Of a stretch of 64,000 bases of DNA, positions 1 to 8,640 are shown in pieces; the first letter of the stretch is position 1; each line of letters begins with the position of its first letter. The DNA comes from Mumia sp050632745. GTDB taxonomy: Bacteria; Actinomycetota; Actinomycetes; Propionibacteriales; Nocardioidaceae. The DNA is taken from assembly GCF_050632745.1 (NCBI RefSeq), contig NZ_JBODSD010000001.1:744001-808000 (forward strand). Reading direction: 5' to 3'. The notes under the pieces were generated by a model. It was not told where the DNA came from. It saw only the letters and a program-made list of their open reading frames with translations, and ran no database searches. The translations under genes and the position numbers were made by a program.

Positions 1-1283
1 ATCAGCACCTGCCGGATGCAGGTCTCCGTCCCGGTCGCCGTGCAGCCCGGCGTCGTGGCCGGGAGGTCGGTCTGCGCGTCGACGCCGACGGGGCGGTTGA
101 GGACCAGCCATCCCCACGGGTCGGACTGGTAGGGGTGCGTCTTGCCGGCCAGGTAGTCGCCGGTGTGGAAGGAGTAGACCATCTGGTGGTAGTGCCACAG
201 CGACTCCAGCGGGCGCAGCAGCTCGCCGACGAACCCCCGGTCGGACTGGTCGATGGCCGACCCCCACGGCGGTGTGTCACCGTAGCCGAGGCCGAACCGG
301 CCCTCGAAGACCTCGTGGTTCACGAGGAACCCGGTCCAGGTCACGACGTACACGACGAGGGCGACGAGGACCAGGGACACGAACGCCGGCAGCCCGTCGA
401 CGAGGATCGAGCGCCACCACGCACCCCGTACGCCGATCGCCCGCCGGTCGATCAGGTCGAGCACCCAGACCACGACGCCCACGACGGCGAGGACGTACAG
501 CGCGCTCCACTTCGTGCCGGCGGCGAGCCCGAAGCACACGCCGGCGCCCAACCGCCACGGCCGCAGCAGCAGCATCCGCACGGGACCGAACCCCACGACG
601 TCCTCGGTCGTCGGGAACCGGCGCGCGAGGCGCGTACGGCCCCAGTCCCGGTCGGCGACCACGCAGGCGACCGCGCACACCAGCCAGAACGCGAGGAACA
701 CGTCGAGCAGGGCGATCCGCGACATCACGAGGTGGACGCCGTCGACGGCGAGCAGCAGGCCGGCGAGGCAGCCGAGAGCGGTGGACCCGCTCAGGCGGCG
801 CACCATCCGCGCGAGGACCAGCACGGTGAGGGCACCGACGACGGCCGCCGAGATCCGCCAGCCGAACGCGTTCATCCCGAAGAGGTGCTCGCCGACCGCG
901 ATCATCCACTTGCCGACCTCGGGGTGCACCACCTGCGTGGGCTCGCCGGTCCACAACCCCGTCGTCTGGCCCGCCTCGACCTTGGCGTTGGCGTCCTCGA
1001 CCCAGTCCTGCGCGTAGCCGAAGTGCAGCAGCGACCACGCGTCCTTGGCGTAGTAGGTCTCGTCGAAGAGCAGGCGCGGCGGGTACTCGAGCCTCCAGAC
1101 CCGGGCGGCGAACGCGAGCAGCGCGACCGCGACGGGACCGAGCCAGCCGATCATCCGGGGGGAGTCCGCGACCCGGGAACGGAACCGCTCGCGCAGCGGG
1201 GGGAGCGGAGCACCGTCGGGCGTACGCCCCAGGGGCGCGGACCCCGCGGTGCGGCCAGGGTGCTCGTCGACGGTCACGGACAC
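1..1283 (-). CDS. pmt: Dolichyl-phosphate-mannose--protein mannosyltransferase, 3' part cut off by window edge
   Basis: A membrane GT39-type enzyme that O-mannosylates secreted proteins using polyprenyl-phosphate mannose. Reading the minus strand from GTG 1283 gives 427 uninterrupted codons running off the window start, so the C-terminus is missing. The family signatures FDETYYAKDAW and HPEVGKWMIA are visible early, followed by hydrophobic segments and a loop with ESLWHYHQMVYSFHTG. The GTG start is chosen because a TAGGGT -10 box lies exactly 6 nt upstream, giving a leaderless transcript. It is divergent from rsmI, the usual actinobacterial arrangement. No stop codon is seen before base 1. 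Confidence 0.93.
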   Translation of the reverse strand, partial: MSVTVDEHPGRTAGSAPLGRTPDGAPLPPLRERFRSRVADSPRMIGWLGPVAVALLAFAARVWRLEYPPRLLFDETYYAKDAWSLLHFGYAQDWVEDANAKVEAGQTTGLWTGEPTQVVHPEVGKWMIAVGEHLFGMNAFGWRISAAVVGALTVLVLARMVRRLSGSTALGCLAGLLLAVDGVHLVMSRIALLDVFLAFWLVCAVACVVADRDWGRTRLARRFPTTEDVVGFGPVRMLLLRPWRLGAGVCFGLAAGTKWSALYVLAVVGVVVWVLDLIDRRAIGVRGAWWRSILVDGLPAFVSLVLVALVVYVVTWTGFLVNHEVFEGRFGLGYGDTPPWGSAIDQSDRGFVGELLRPLESLWHYHQMVYSFHTGDYLAGKTHPYQSDPWGWLVLNRPVGVDAQTDLPATTPGCTATGTETCIRQVL

Positions 1284-1289
1284 GCGGCC

Positions 1290-1295
1290 ACCCTA
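1290..1295 (-). promoter_or_regulatory. Leaderless -10 box of pmt
   Basis: TAGGGT on the minus strand, 6 nt before GTG 1283. It faces the rsmI promoter about 60 bp away. Confidence 0.6.
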
Positions 1296-1357
1296 GCGGC
1301 CCCCTCCTCGCGCCCCGGCCCGTCGTCGTCGGGCGGTCGAGGCCGTCGGGACACCCG

Positions 1358-1363
1358 TAGGCT
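1358..1363 (+). promoter_or_regulatory. Leaderless -10 box of rsmI
   Basis: TAGGCT followed by 6 nt and then the GTG start at 1370. The expected transcription start coincides with the start codon. Confidence 0.6.
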
Positions 1364-1369
1364 GGGCGC

Positions 1370-2197
1370 GTGCTGGTCCTCGCCGCGACCCCGATCGGGA
1401 ACCCCGCCGACGCCTCGCAGCGCCTGCGGGACCTGCTGGCCGACGCCGACGTCGTCGCCGCCGAGGACACCCGGCGCCTCCGCCGGCTCGCCTCCGACCT
1501 CGGCGTGCAGATCGCCGGACGCGTCGTCTCGTACTTCGAGGGCAACGAGTCGCGCCGGACGCCGGAGCTGGTCGGCGAGCTCGAGGCCGGCCGCACCGTC
1601 GTGCTGGTCACCGATGCCGGGATGCCCAGCGTGTCCGACCCGGGGTACCGCCTGGTGGCGGCAGCGGTCGACGCGGGCATCGACGTGACGTCGGCTCCGG
1701 GGCCGTCCGCCGCGCTGGCCGCGCTGGCGGTGTCCGGGCTGCCCGTCGACCGGTTCACGTTCGAGGGCTTCCTCCCGCGCAAGGCGGGCGAGCGCGACCG
1801 CGCCCTGGCCGCGCTGGTCGACGAGCCGCGCACGATGGTCTTCTTCGAGGCGCCGCACCGCACGGCGGACACCCTCGACGCGATGCGCGCCGCCTTCGGG
1901 GAGCAGCGCCCGGCGGCGGTGTGCCGGGAGCTGACCAAGACGTACGAGGAGGTCCGGCGCGGACCCCTCGCGGAGCTCGCGGTCTGGGCCCGACCCGAGG
2001 GGGATGACGCGCGGGTGCGGGGCGAGGTGACCGTCGTGGTCGGCGGAGCGCCTCCGCGGACCTTCGACGAGGACACCCTGCGCGCGATGGTCGCCGAGGG
2101 CGAGCGGGCGGGGCTGTCGCGCAAGGACGCGATCGCCGACGTGGCCACGCGGACCGGGGTACGCCGACGTGTAGTGTTTGACCTCGTCCACCGGTAG
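1370..2197 (+). CDS. rsmI: 16S rRNA 2'-O-ribose C1402 methyltransferase
   Basis: 275 residues, the usual RsmI length. The tetrapyrrole-methylase fold is recognisable from LVLAATPIGNPADAS at the N-terminus, AAEDTRR, the substrate loop VTDAGMPSVSDPGYRLV and SAPGPSAALAALAVSGLP. It methylates C1402 of 16S rRNA in the decoding centre using S-adenosylmethionine. Transcription is predicted leaderless from a GTG start, divergent from pmt as in many actinobacteria. Nothing unusual. Confidence 0.96.
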   Translation: MLVLAATPIGNPADASQRLRDLLADADVVAAEDTRRLRRLASDLGVQIAGRVVSYFEGNESRRTPELVGELEAGRTVVLVTDAGMPSVSDPGYRLVAAAVDAGIDVTSAPGPSAALAALAVSGLPVDRFTFEGFLPRKAGERDRALAALVDEPRTMVFFEAPHRTADTLDAMRAAFGEQRPAAVCRELTKTYEEVRRGPLAELAVWARPEGDDARVRGEVTVVVGGAPPRTFDEDTLRAMVAEGERAGLSRKDAIADVATRTGVRRRVVFDLVHR

Positions 2198-2259
2198 CTC
2201 TTGGCGGACCTGCGCCGGGGGCGCGTGGTCGCCGTCGCGTCCACGAGGAGTCCGACGCC

Positions 2260-3450
2260 ATGCCCGCGAGCGACCTCCTGGTCCCCGAAGGCGCACGTCT
2301 CGTCCACGTCGGTCCCTACAAGACCGGCAGCACAGCCCTCCAGTCCGCGCTCCACGATGCGCGGCCGGTCCTCGCCGAGCACGGCGTCCGCCGCGCCGGC
2401 GCCCTGCGGCACGAGTCGCTGGCGGTGATCCACGCGGTCGAGCGGATCGGTCCGCACCACGACGCCGCGAGGGCGCGCGAGCGGTGGGAGCTGCTCTCCG
2501 CCGAGGTGCGGACCGCCGAGGAGCCGCGGGTGGTGGTCAGCAGCGAGGTCTTCTCGCACGCGACCCCGGCGCACGTCCGCGAGATCGTCGACGCGTTCGG
2601 GTCAGGGGTCCACGTCGCAGTCACGCTGCGCCCGCTGGCCTCGATCCTGCCCTCGCAGTGGCAGCAGTACGTCCTGCGCAGCCAGCGCCACCCGTACGAG
2701 GAGTGGCTGCGCCGCGTGTTCGAGGCCGACGCCCGACGCGACTACCCACGCGGGTCGTTCTGGGTCCCGCACCGTCACGACCACCTCGTCGCGCGGTGGG
2801 CGGAGGTCGTCGGCCCCGACCGCGTGACCGTCGTCGTCCTGGACTCCTCCGACCGCCGGATGCTGCCAGCCTCGTTCGAGGGCATGCTCGGGCTCCCCGA
2901 GGGGACCCTCGTCCCGCACGAGGACCGCGACAACCGCTCGCTGACCGCGGCGGAGGCCGAGCTCATGCAGGCCTACCACCGCAGCCTCGCGGAGATGAGC
3001 GTCGACCGGCGCATCCACTACCGGCTGCTCAACGCCGGTGCCGACGTCTCCTTCAAGAAGCGGCGCCCCGGCTCCGACGAGCCCAAGCCGTACACCCCGC
3101 AGTGGGCGCTCGACGCGGCCGCTGGGGTCGGAGCGGAGATGGCGGCGGCGATCGCGGCCTCCGGCGTCCGGGTCGTGGGCGACCTCGACGTGCTGGCGCA
3201 GGCACGGACCGCTCCGGCGCCGCCGGACGTCCGGCTGACGCCCGAGGCAGCCGGACGTCTCGCCGCCTCGCTCGCCGCGGCGTCCCAGGAGCTGCTCGAC
3301 TCGGCCCGGCGGCGCAGCGCGCACGAGCTCGCGCTCCAGCGCCGGGAGCCGGCGACGCCGGCGTCGCTCGCCGCGACTCCCGGGGGCGCCCTCGTCCGCG
3401 AGCTGCTGCGTCGCGCGCGCCGCCGCGTGACGGCCGTGTTCGGGCGGTGA
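2260..3450 (+). CDS. Sulfotransferase family protein, tandem copy 1 of 3
   Basis: 396 residues. The N-terminal LVHVGPYKTGSTALQSA is the phosphosulfate-binding loop (KTGST) of PAPS-dependent sulfotransferases. TLRPLASILPSQWQQY carries the Arg and Ser expected to contact the 3'-phosphate of PAPS. The C-terminus is Arg-rich. There is no signal peptide or membrane segment, so it is likely cytosolic. The ATG follows a GAGGAG Shine-Dalgarno 9 nt upstream. Two paralogues follow immediately. The acceptor is unknown; a glycan or other surface metabolite is plausible given the polysaccharide locus about 25 kb downstream, but this is inference. Confidence 0.82.
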   Translation: MPASDLLVPEGARLVHVGPYKTGSTALQSALHDARPVLAEHGVRRAGALRHESLAVIHAVERIGPHHDAARARERWELLSAEVRTAEEPRVVVSSEVFSHATPAHVREIVDAFGSGVHVAVTLRPLASILPSQWQQYVLRSQRHPYEEWLRRVFEADARRDYPRGSFWVPHRHDHLVARWAEVVGPDRVTVVVLDSSDRRMLPASFEGMLGLPEGTLVPHEDRDNRSLTAAEAELMQAYHRSLAEMSVDRRIHYRLLNAGADVSFKKRRPGSDEPKPYTPQWALDAAAGVGAEMAAAIAASGVRVVGDLDVLAQARTAPAPPDVRLTPEAAGRLAASLAAASQELLDSARRRSAHELALQRREPATPASLAATPGGALVRELLRRARRRVTAVFGR

Positions 3451-3471
3451 CAGGGGCGCAGACCGCGCGTG

Positions 3472-3477
3472 TAGGCT
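3472..3477 (+). promoter_or_regulatory. -10 box upstream of sulfotransferase copy 2
   Basis: TAGGCT 29 nt before the chosen ATG 3507, giving a leader of roughly 23 nt with a GAAAGG ribosome-binding site at 3495-3500. It suggests copy 2, and probably copy 3, has its own promoter. Confidence 0.45.
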
Positions 3478-3506
3478 TTCGCTCACCGATGACCGAAAGG
3501 CGATCG

Positions 3507-4655
3507 ATGACCGAGCTGCTCCTCCCGGAGGGCACACGACTCGTGCACGTCGGGCCGCACAAGACGGGCAGCACCGCCTTGCAGGGAGCGTTCGACAACG
3601 CCCGTGGGGCCGCGCTCGAGCAGGGTGTCCGTTACGCCGGGCGCACCCGGCACGAGTCCGTCGCCGTGCGCTGGGTCACCGACCGGATCCTCCCTCAGCA
3701 GAACCCCGTCGCGGCGGAGAAGCGGTGGCGCGAGCTCGTCACCGAGCTGACGGAGTCGCCCGAGCCCCGGGTCGTCGTGTCGAGCGAGTTCTTCTCCGAC
3801 GCCAAGGAGGAGCACGTCGAGGCGGTCGTGCGCGACCTCGGCCGCGAGAAGCTCACGATCGCGATCACGCTGCGTCCGCTCGCCAAGATCCTTCCCTCGC
3901 AGTGGCAGCAGTACCTCCAGCGCGGCATGACGCACTCGTACGACGAGTGGCTCGACCGCACCTTCAACGGCACCTCGCCGACCCCGTCGTTCTGGCAGCG
4001 CCACCGCCACGACGCGCTCGTCCGGCGCTGGGGCGACGTGGTCGGCTTCGACAACGTCGTCGTGATCATGCTCGACGGCAAGGACTACGGGTTCCTCCCG
4101 CACACCTTCGAGGAGCTCCTCGGGCTCCGGGACGGCACGCTCGAGGTCCCCGAGGACCTGGTCAACCGGTCGCTCACGTTCCACGAGGCGGAGATGCTGC
4201 GCGCCTTCAACGTGCAGTACAAGGCCGAGAAGCTCCCGATGCCGCTGTACGACCGGCTGGTCAACACCCGCGCCGGCCACTACCTCAAGCACCGCCGCCC
4301 CGAGGCGGGCGAGGCCAGGATCGAGACGCCGGGCTGGGCGATCGAGGCCGCGCAGAAGGTCGGCGCCGAGATGGCCGAGAACATCGTGGCCTCCGGCGCC
4401 CGGGTGATCGGCGACCCGGGCACGCTCGCGCTCGGAGCGCGGCCGCGCTCCGAGGACGAGGGCCCGGTCGTGCTGGACCCCGAGCTGAGCGCCCGCCTGG
4501 CCGTGGGTCTCGTGCTCGCCGGCCAGGAGGTGCAGGAGATCGACCTGCGGGCGGCCCGTCGCGCCGCCGAGCGCCCTCCCCGCCCCATGACCGCGCGCGA
4601 GATGCTCGGTGCGGCGCGCCGGCGGGTCACGGGCAAGGGGACCCGGAGGCACTGA
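3507..4655 (+). CDS. Sulfotransferase family protein, tandem copy 2 of 3
   Basis: 382 residues, clearly paralogous to its neighbours: LVHVGPHKTGSTALQGAF at the N-terminus and TLRPLAKILPSQWQQY in the middle are the two PAPS-binding motifs. VVVSSEFFSDA and RSLTFHEAEM are further blocks shared by all three copies. The start is taken at ATG 3507, which has GAAAGG six bases upstream and aligns with the starts of the other copies; an alternative in-frame ATG lies at 3489. The acceptor substrate cannot be read from sequence. Confidence 0.82.
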   Translation: MTELLLPEGTRLVHVGPHKTGSTALQGAFDNARGAALEQGVRYAGRTRHESVAVRWVTDRILPQQNPVAAEKRWRELVTELTESPEPRVVVSSEFFSDAKEEHVEAVVRDLGREKLTIAITLRPLAKILPSQWQQYLQRGMTHSYDEWLDRTFNGTSPTPSFWQRHRHDALVRRWGDVVGFDNVVVIMLDGKDYGFLPHTFEELLGLRDGTLEVPEDLVNRSLTFHEAEMLRAFNVQYKAEKLPMPLYDRLVNTRAGHYLKHRRPEAGEARIETPGWAIEAAQKVGAEMAENIVASGARVIGDPGTLALGARPRSEDEGPVVLDPELSARLAVGLVLAGQEVQEIDLRAARRAAERPPRPMTAREMLGAARRRVTGKGTRRH

Positions 4656-4657
4656 GC

Positions 4658-5785
4658 GTGAGCGACCTGCTCCTCCCCGACGATGCGCTGCTGCTCCACG
4701 TCGGCCCGCACAAGACCGGGACGACGGCGGTCCAGAGCGCGTTCTTCGCCGCCGCGAGCGCGCTGGAGGAGCACGGCGTCCGCTACCCGGGCCGCAGCCG
4801 TACGCCGATGGCCGGCGTGGTCGCCGTCACCGGCCACGGGCCGATGGCCGGGGAGCCGCCGCTGGACATCAAGGACTGGGAGCGCTTCGTCGCATGCGTC
4901 CCCGAGCGTGGCCGTGTGGTGGTGTCGAGCGAGTTCTTCGCCGACGCGGAGGGCGAGGCCGTCGAGCGTGTCGTCGAGGACCTCGGCCGCGACCGGGTCC
5001 ACGTCGTGGTGACCCTGCGTCCGCTCGACCGGATCGTGCCGTCGCAGTGGCAGCAGTACATCCAGAACGGCTCGGTGGTGTCGCTGCGACGCTGGCTCCG
5101 CGGGATCCTGCGCGACGACGTGGCCGGCACCTCCGGGTTCTGGCGACGGCACCGTCACGACGTCCTCGTCCGGCGGTGGGCGGACGTGGTCGGGCCGGAC
5201 CGCGTCCGGGTCGTGGTCGTCGACGACCGTGACCCGGCTGCGCTCCTGCGCACCTTCGAGGACCTGGTCGGCGCGCCGGACGGCATCCTCCAGCCGGAGC
5301 CGGACCGGCTCAACCGCTCGCTGACGCTGCCCGAGGTCGAGGTCGTCCGCTCGCTCAACAAGGAGTTCCGGCTGCGCGGCTGGGAGGCGCGCGACTACCG
5401 CCGCTTCGTCCGGCTGGGGGCGACCAAGGGCCTGAAGGCGGTGCCGCCGGATCCGTCGGCCCCGCGCGTCGTGCTCCCGCGGTGGGCGCTGGAGCGGCTG
5501 CACACGGTGAGCCTCGAGATGGTCGACCAGATCCGCGCGAGCGGTGTCGCGGTCGTCGGCGACCTGGACGACCTCGTGGTCGCACGCCCGGGCCCGGACG
5601 CGCCGGACAGCATCCCCAGGACGGTAGCCGTCCCGAGCGACGTCGCCGCACGGGCGGTCGCCGGCGCGGTCGAGGCAGCGCACGCGGACAGGGCCGGGAT
5701 GACGTCGCGGCTGCGCAAGATGCGGGCGCTGTCGCCGGGCGCGGTCGTCGAGCGCGTCCTGCCCCGCGTCGGCCGCCGCCGCTGA
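4658..5785 (+). CDS. Sulfotransferase family protein, tandem copy 3 of 3
   Basis: 375 residues starting at GTG 4658, only 2 nt after copy 2 and preceded by GGAGG at 4645-4649, so the two are almost certainly co-translated. The PAPS loop is LLHVGPHKTGTTAVQSAF and the 3'-phosphate motif is TLRPLDRIVPSQWQQYI. It is the most diverged copy, with a shorter insertion after the first motif. The basic C-terminal tail VLPRVGRRR resembles the Arg-rich tails of copies 1 and 2. Cytosolic; acceptor unknown. Confidence 0.8.
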   Translation: MSDLLLPDDALLLHVGPHKTGTTAVQSAFFAAASALEEHGVRYPGRSRTPMAGVVAVTGHGPMAGEPPLDIKDWERFVACVPERGRVVVSSEFFADAEGEAVERVVEDLGRDRVHVVVTLRPLDRIVPSQWQQYIQNGSVVSLRRWLRGILRDDVAGTSGFWRRHRHDVLVRRWADVVGPDRVRVVVVDDRDPAALLRTFEDLVGAPDGILQPEPDRLNRSLTLPEVEVVRSLNKEFRLRGWEARDYRRFVRLGATKGLKAVPPDPSAPRVVLPRWALERLHTVSLEMVDQIRASGVAVVGDLDDLVVARPGPDAPDSIPRTVAVPSDVAARAVAGAVEAAHADRAGMTSRLRKMRALSPGAVVERVLPRVGRRR

Positions 5786-5802
5786 CCCGCACCCCGCCTC
5801 CG

Positions 5803-5808
5803 TAGGAT
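5803..5808 (+). promoter_or_regulatory. Leaderless -10 box of metG
   Basis: TAGGAT, 7 nt before ATG 5816. It overlaps an in-frame ATG at 5807, which is why the downstream ATG is preferred. Confidence 0.55.
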
Positions 5809-5815
5809 GGTGGGC

Positions 5816-7654
5816 ATGTCGAAGACGGTCCTCACCGCGGTCGCCTGGCCCTACGCCAACGGCCCGCGCCACATCGGTCACGTGTCAGGGTTCGGAGTTC
5901 CCTCCGACATCTTCTCCCGGTACCACCGCATGATGGGCGACCGCGTCCTGATGATCTCCGGCACCGACGAGCACGGCACGCCGATCCTGGTCCAGGCCGA
6001 CGCGGAGGGCTCCACCGCCGCGGCGCTCGCCGACCGCTACAACCGGGTGATCGTCCAGGACCTCGCGGGCCTCGGTGTCTCGTACGACCTCTTCACCCGC
6101 ACCACCACGCGCAACCACTACGCGATCGCGCAGGAGATCTTCGCGGGCCTGCACCGCAACGGCTACCTGGTCCCGAAGGTGACGACGGGCGCCATCTCCC
6201 CGTCCACGGGCCGTACGCTGCCCGACCGCTACATCGAGGGCACGTGCCCGATCTGCGGGTACGACGGCGCGCGCGGCGACCAGTGCGACAACTGCGGCAA
6301 CCAGCTCGACCCGGCCGACCTGATCGAGCCGCGGAGCCGCGTGAACGGCGAGACGCCGGAGTTCGTCGAGACCGAGCACTTCTTCCTCGACCTGCCCGCG
6401 CTCGCGTCGGCGCTGGCCGACTGGCTCAAGTCACGCACCGACTGGCGGCCGAACGTGCTGCGCTTCAGCCTCAACCTGGTGGAGGACCTCCGGCCGCGTG
6501 CCGTGACCCGCGACATCGACTGGGGTGTGCCCGTCCCGCTCGAGGGCTGGTCCGACCGCACCGACAAGAAGCTCTACGTGTGGTTCGACGCGGTCATCGG
6601 CTACCTGTCGGCGTCGGTCGAGTGGGCCGTACGCTCCGGCGACCCCGAGGCGTGGCGCGAGTGGTGGACGAACCCGGACGCGGAGTCGTCGTACTTCATG
6701 GGCAAGGACAACATCACCTTCCACTCGCAGATCTGGCCGGCGCTGCTGCTCGGCTACCGCGGACTGGGTGACAAGGGCGGCGAGACCGGCCCGCTGGGGG
6801 AGCTGGAGCTGCCGACGGAGGTCGTCTCCAGCGAGTACCTGACGATGAGCGGCTCGAAGTTCTCGACCAGCCGCGGCACCGTCATCTACGTCGGCGACTT
6901 CCTCCGGGAGTTCGGCCCGGACGCGCTGCGCTACTTCATCGCCGTCGCCGGCCCCGAGAACCAGGACGCCGACTTCACGTGGGAGGAGTTCGTCCGCCGG
7001 ACCAACTTCGAGCTGGCCAACGAGTGGGGCAACCTCGTCAACCGCTCGGTCTCGATGGCGCACAAGAACTTCGGCGAGATCCCCACCCCGGGCCCCCTGA
7101 CCGACGCCGACCGGGCGCTGCTGGACACCGCGGCGGCCGGCTTCGACACCGTCGGCGCGCACCTGGCCCGCAGCCGCTTCAAGCAGGGCATCGGCGAGGC
7201 GATGAGGGTCGTCACCGCGGCCAACCGCTACCTGTCGGACATGGAGCCCTGGAAGCTCAAGGACGACCGCGAGCGCCAGGCCACCGTGCTCCACACCGCG
7301 CTGCAGGTCGTCGCGGACGCCAACGCGCTCCTCACGCCGTTCCTCCCGCACGCCGCGCAGCGGGTCTTCGAGACGCTCGGCGGCACCGGCGTCTGGGCGG
7401 CGCAGCCGGAGGTCCGTGAGGTCGTCGACGACGTGCCCGCCGACCCGATCGGCGTCGGCATCCCCGAGATGGGGCGCTCGTACCCGGTGATCACCGGCGA
7501 CTACGCCGCGGAGCAGGCGGTCTGGCGCCGGACGGAGATCGTCGCCGGCACGCCGCTGGCGAAGCCGACGCCGCTGTTCGCCAAGCTCGAGCCGTCGCTC
7601 GCCGAGACCGGTCCGGAGTGGGCGCCGATCGTGCGAGAGGACGCTCCCGCGTGA
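5816..7654 (+). CDS. metG: Methionyl-tRNA synthetase
   Basis: 612 residues. A class I aminoacyl-tRNA synthetase that charges tRNA-Met. The ATP-binding HIGH motif is in GPRHIGHVSGF near residue 20. A four-Cys zinc knuckle CPICGYDGARGDQCDNCGNQ lies near residue 145, and the second ATP motif appears as MSGSKFSTSRG. The anticodon-binding helical domain follows, with EWGNLVNRSVSMAHKNFGEI. No C-terminal EMAPII-like dimerisation domain is present, as in many actinobacteria. The 3' end overlaps tatD by 4 nt. Confidence 0.97.
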   Translation: MSKTVLTAVAWPYANGPRHIGHVSGFGVPSDIFSRYHRMMGDRVLMISGTDEHGTPILVQADAEGSTAAALADRYNRVIVQDLAGLGVSYDLFTRTTTRNHYAIAQEIFAGLHRNGYLVPKVTTGAISPSTGRTLPDRYIEGTCPICGYDGARGDQCDNCGNQLDPADLIEPRSRVNGETPEFVETEHFFLDLPALASALADWLKSRTDWRPNVLRFSLNLVEDLRPRAVTRDIDWGVPVPLEGWSDRTDKKLYVWFDAVIGYLSASVEWAVRSGDPEAWREWWTNPDAESSYFMGKDNITFHSQIWPALLLGYRGLGDKGGETGPLGELELPTEVVSSEYLTMSGSKFSTSRGTVIYVGDFLREFGPDALRYFIAVAGPENQDADFTWEEFVRRTNFELANEWGNLVNRSVSMAHKNFGEIPTPGPLTDADRALLDTAAAGFDTVGAHLARSRFKQGIGEAMRVVTAANRYLSDMEPWKLKDDRERQATVLHTALQVVADANALLTPFLPHAAQRVFETLGGTGVWAAQPEVREVVDDVPADPIGVGIPEMGRSYPVITGDYAAEQAVWRRTEIVAGTPLAKPTPLFAKLEPSLAETGPEWAPIVREDAPA

Positions 7655-8496
7655 GTCGTGACGGAGACCGCCCGCCCCTCCCGGAGCCGCTGCCCCGTCC
7701 TGTCGTGGACAACCACTGCCACCTTGACATGGACGACTCGGCCGAGCAGCTGACGGTGGTCGAGGCCCTCGACCGCGCGCGCCAGGTGAACGTCACGCGG
7801 ATCGTGCAGATCGGCTGCGACCTGCCGGGGGCTCGATGGGCGGTCAAGGCCGCCGAGGCCCACGACGCGATCATCGCGGGGGTGGCGCTGCACCCCAACG
7901 AGGCGCCGCGCCTGGCCGCCGACGGACAGCTCGACGACGCCCTCGCGGAGATCGAGTCGCTGGTCGTCTCGAGCCCTCGCGTGCGGGCGGTGGGCGAGAC
8001 GGGTCTCGACTACTTCCGCACCGGGGAAGAGGGGCGTGCCGCCCAGCACGAGTCCTTCCGCGCGCACATCGCGATGGCCAAGGAGCACGACAAGACGCTC
8101 GTGATCCACGACCGCGACTCCCACGCGGACGTCCTTGCGGTCCTCGACGAGGTCGGCGCGCCGGAGCGTACGGTGATGCACTGCTTCTCCGGCCACGCCG
8201 ACTTCGCACGCGCGTGCGTCGAGCGCGGGTTCTGGCTGTCCTACGCCGGCACGGTGACGTTCAAGAACGCCCAGCCGGTCCGCGACGCGCTCGCCGTCAC
8301 CCCGATGGACCGGATCCTGGTCGAGACCGACGCGCCGTTCCTCACCCCGACGCCGTACCGGGGGCGGCCCAACGCCTCCTATCTCGTGCCGACGACCGTG
8401 CGGGCGATGGCGCAGGTCCTCGACGCCGACGTCGAGGCGCTCTGCGACGCGATCGACAGCAACACCGACGCCGCTTTCGGGGGCACCTGGGGCTGA
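7651..8496 (+). CDS. tatD: TatD-family metal-dependent hydrolase/deoxyribonuclease
   Basis: 281 residues from a GTG overlapping the metG stop (GTGA). The amidohydrolase TIM-barrel metal ligands are visible: DNHCHLD (HxH), GETGLDY (Glu), VIHDRDSH and MHCFSGH (His), and ETDAPFLTP (Asp). Members are 3'-5' DNA exonucleases or hydrolases using two divalent metals. The order metG-tatD-rpfB-rsmA-ispE is a conserved actinobacterial neighbourhood. A terminator-like hairpin starts inside the last codons. Confidence 0.94.
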   Translation: MSRDGDRPPLPEPLPRPVVDNHCHLDMDDSAEQLTVVEALDRARQVNVTRIVQIGCDLPGARWAVKAAEAHDAIIAGVALHPNEAPRLAADGQLDDALAEIESLVVSSPRVRAVGETGLDYFRTGEEGRAAQHESFRAHIAMAKEHDKTLVIHDRDSHADVLAVLDEVGAPERTVMHCFSGHADFARACVERGFWLSYAGTVTFKNAQPVRDALAVTPMDRILVETDAPFLTPTPYRGRPNASYLVPTTVRAMAQVLDADVEALCDAIDSNTDAAFGGTWG

Positions 8497-8507
8497 CCCC
8501 CGAAAGC
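8473..8507 (+). terminator. Terminator-like hairpin spanning the tatD stop codon
   Basis: A perfect 11-bp inverted repeat (GCTTTCGGGGG at 8473-8483, CCCCCGAAAGC at 8497-8507). The 13-nt loop contains the tatD TGA (8494-8496). There is no U-tract, as is common in high-GC actinobacteria. It separates metG-tatD from rpfB. Confidence 0.6.
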
Positions 8508-8573
8508 CCGGGACGACCTGCGGAACCACAGTGCGGTAAGTTCCCGGACGGAGTGTGACCCGGGCCACGGGGG

Positions 8574-8603
8574 TTGGGTTTCAGGTCACGATCTGGTTAC
8601 TCT
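8574..8603 (+). promoter_or_regulatory. Candidate rpfB promoter
   Basis: TTGGGT (8574-8579), an 18-bp spacer and TACTCT (8598-8603), placing transcription start near 8610 and leaving a leader of about 30 nt. That leader is too short for a riboswitch. Confidence 0.4.
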
Positions 8604-8640
8604 GCCGAGAGTTTTGTGTCCCGACCCCCGAGGGAGCCTC

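Noticed and set aside
277..2574. A 765-codon open frame on the minus strand across pmt, rsmI and the first sulfotransferase
   Set aside because: It is antisense or out of frame to three recognisable genes, its translation is Arg/Pro-rich low complexity, and the true pmt frame on the same strand carries the family motifs.
8497..8640. Possible c-di-AMP (ydaO-type) riboswitch upstream of rpfB
   Set aside because: The interval is 144 nt, part of it a tatD terminator; the likely promoter leaves only about 30 nt of leader, and none of the conserved ydaO helices are seen.
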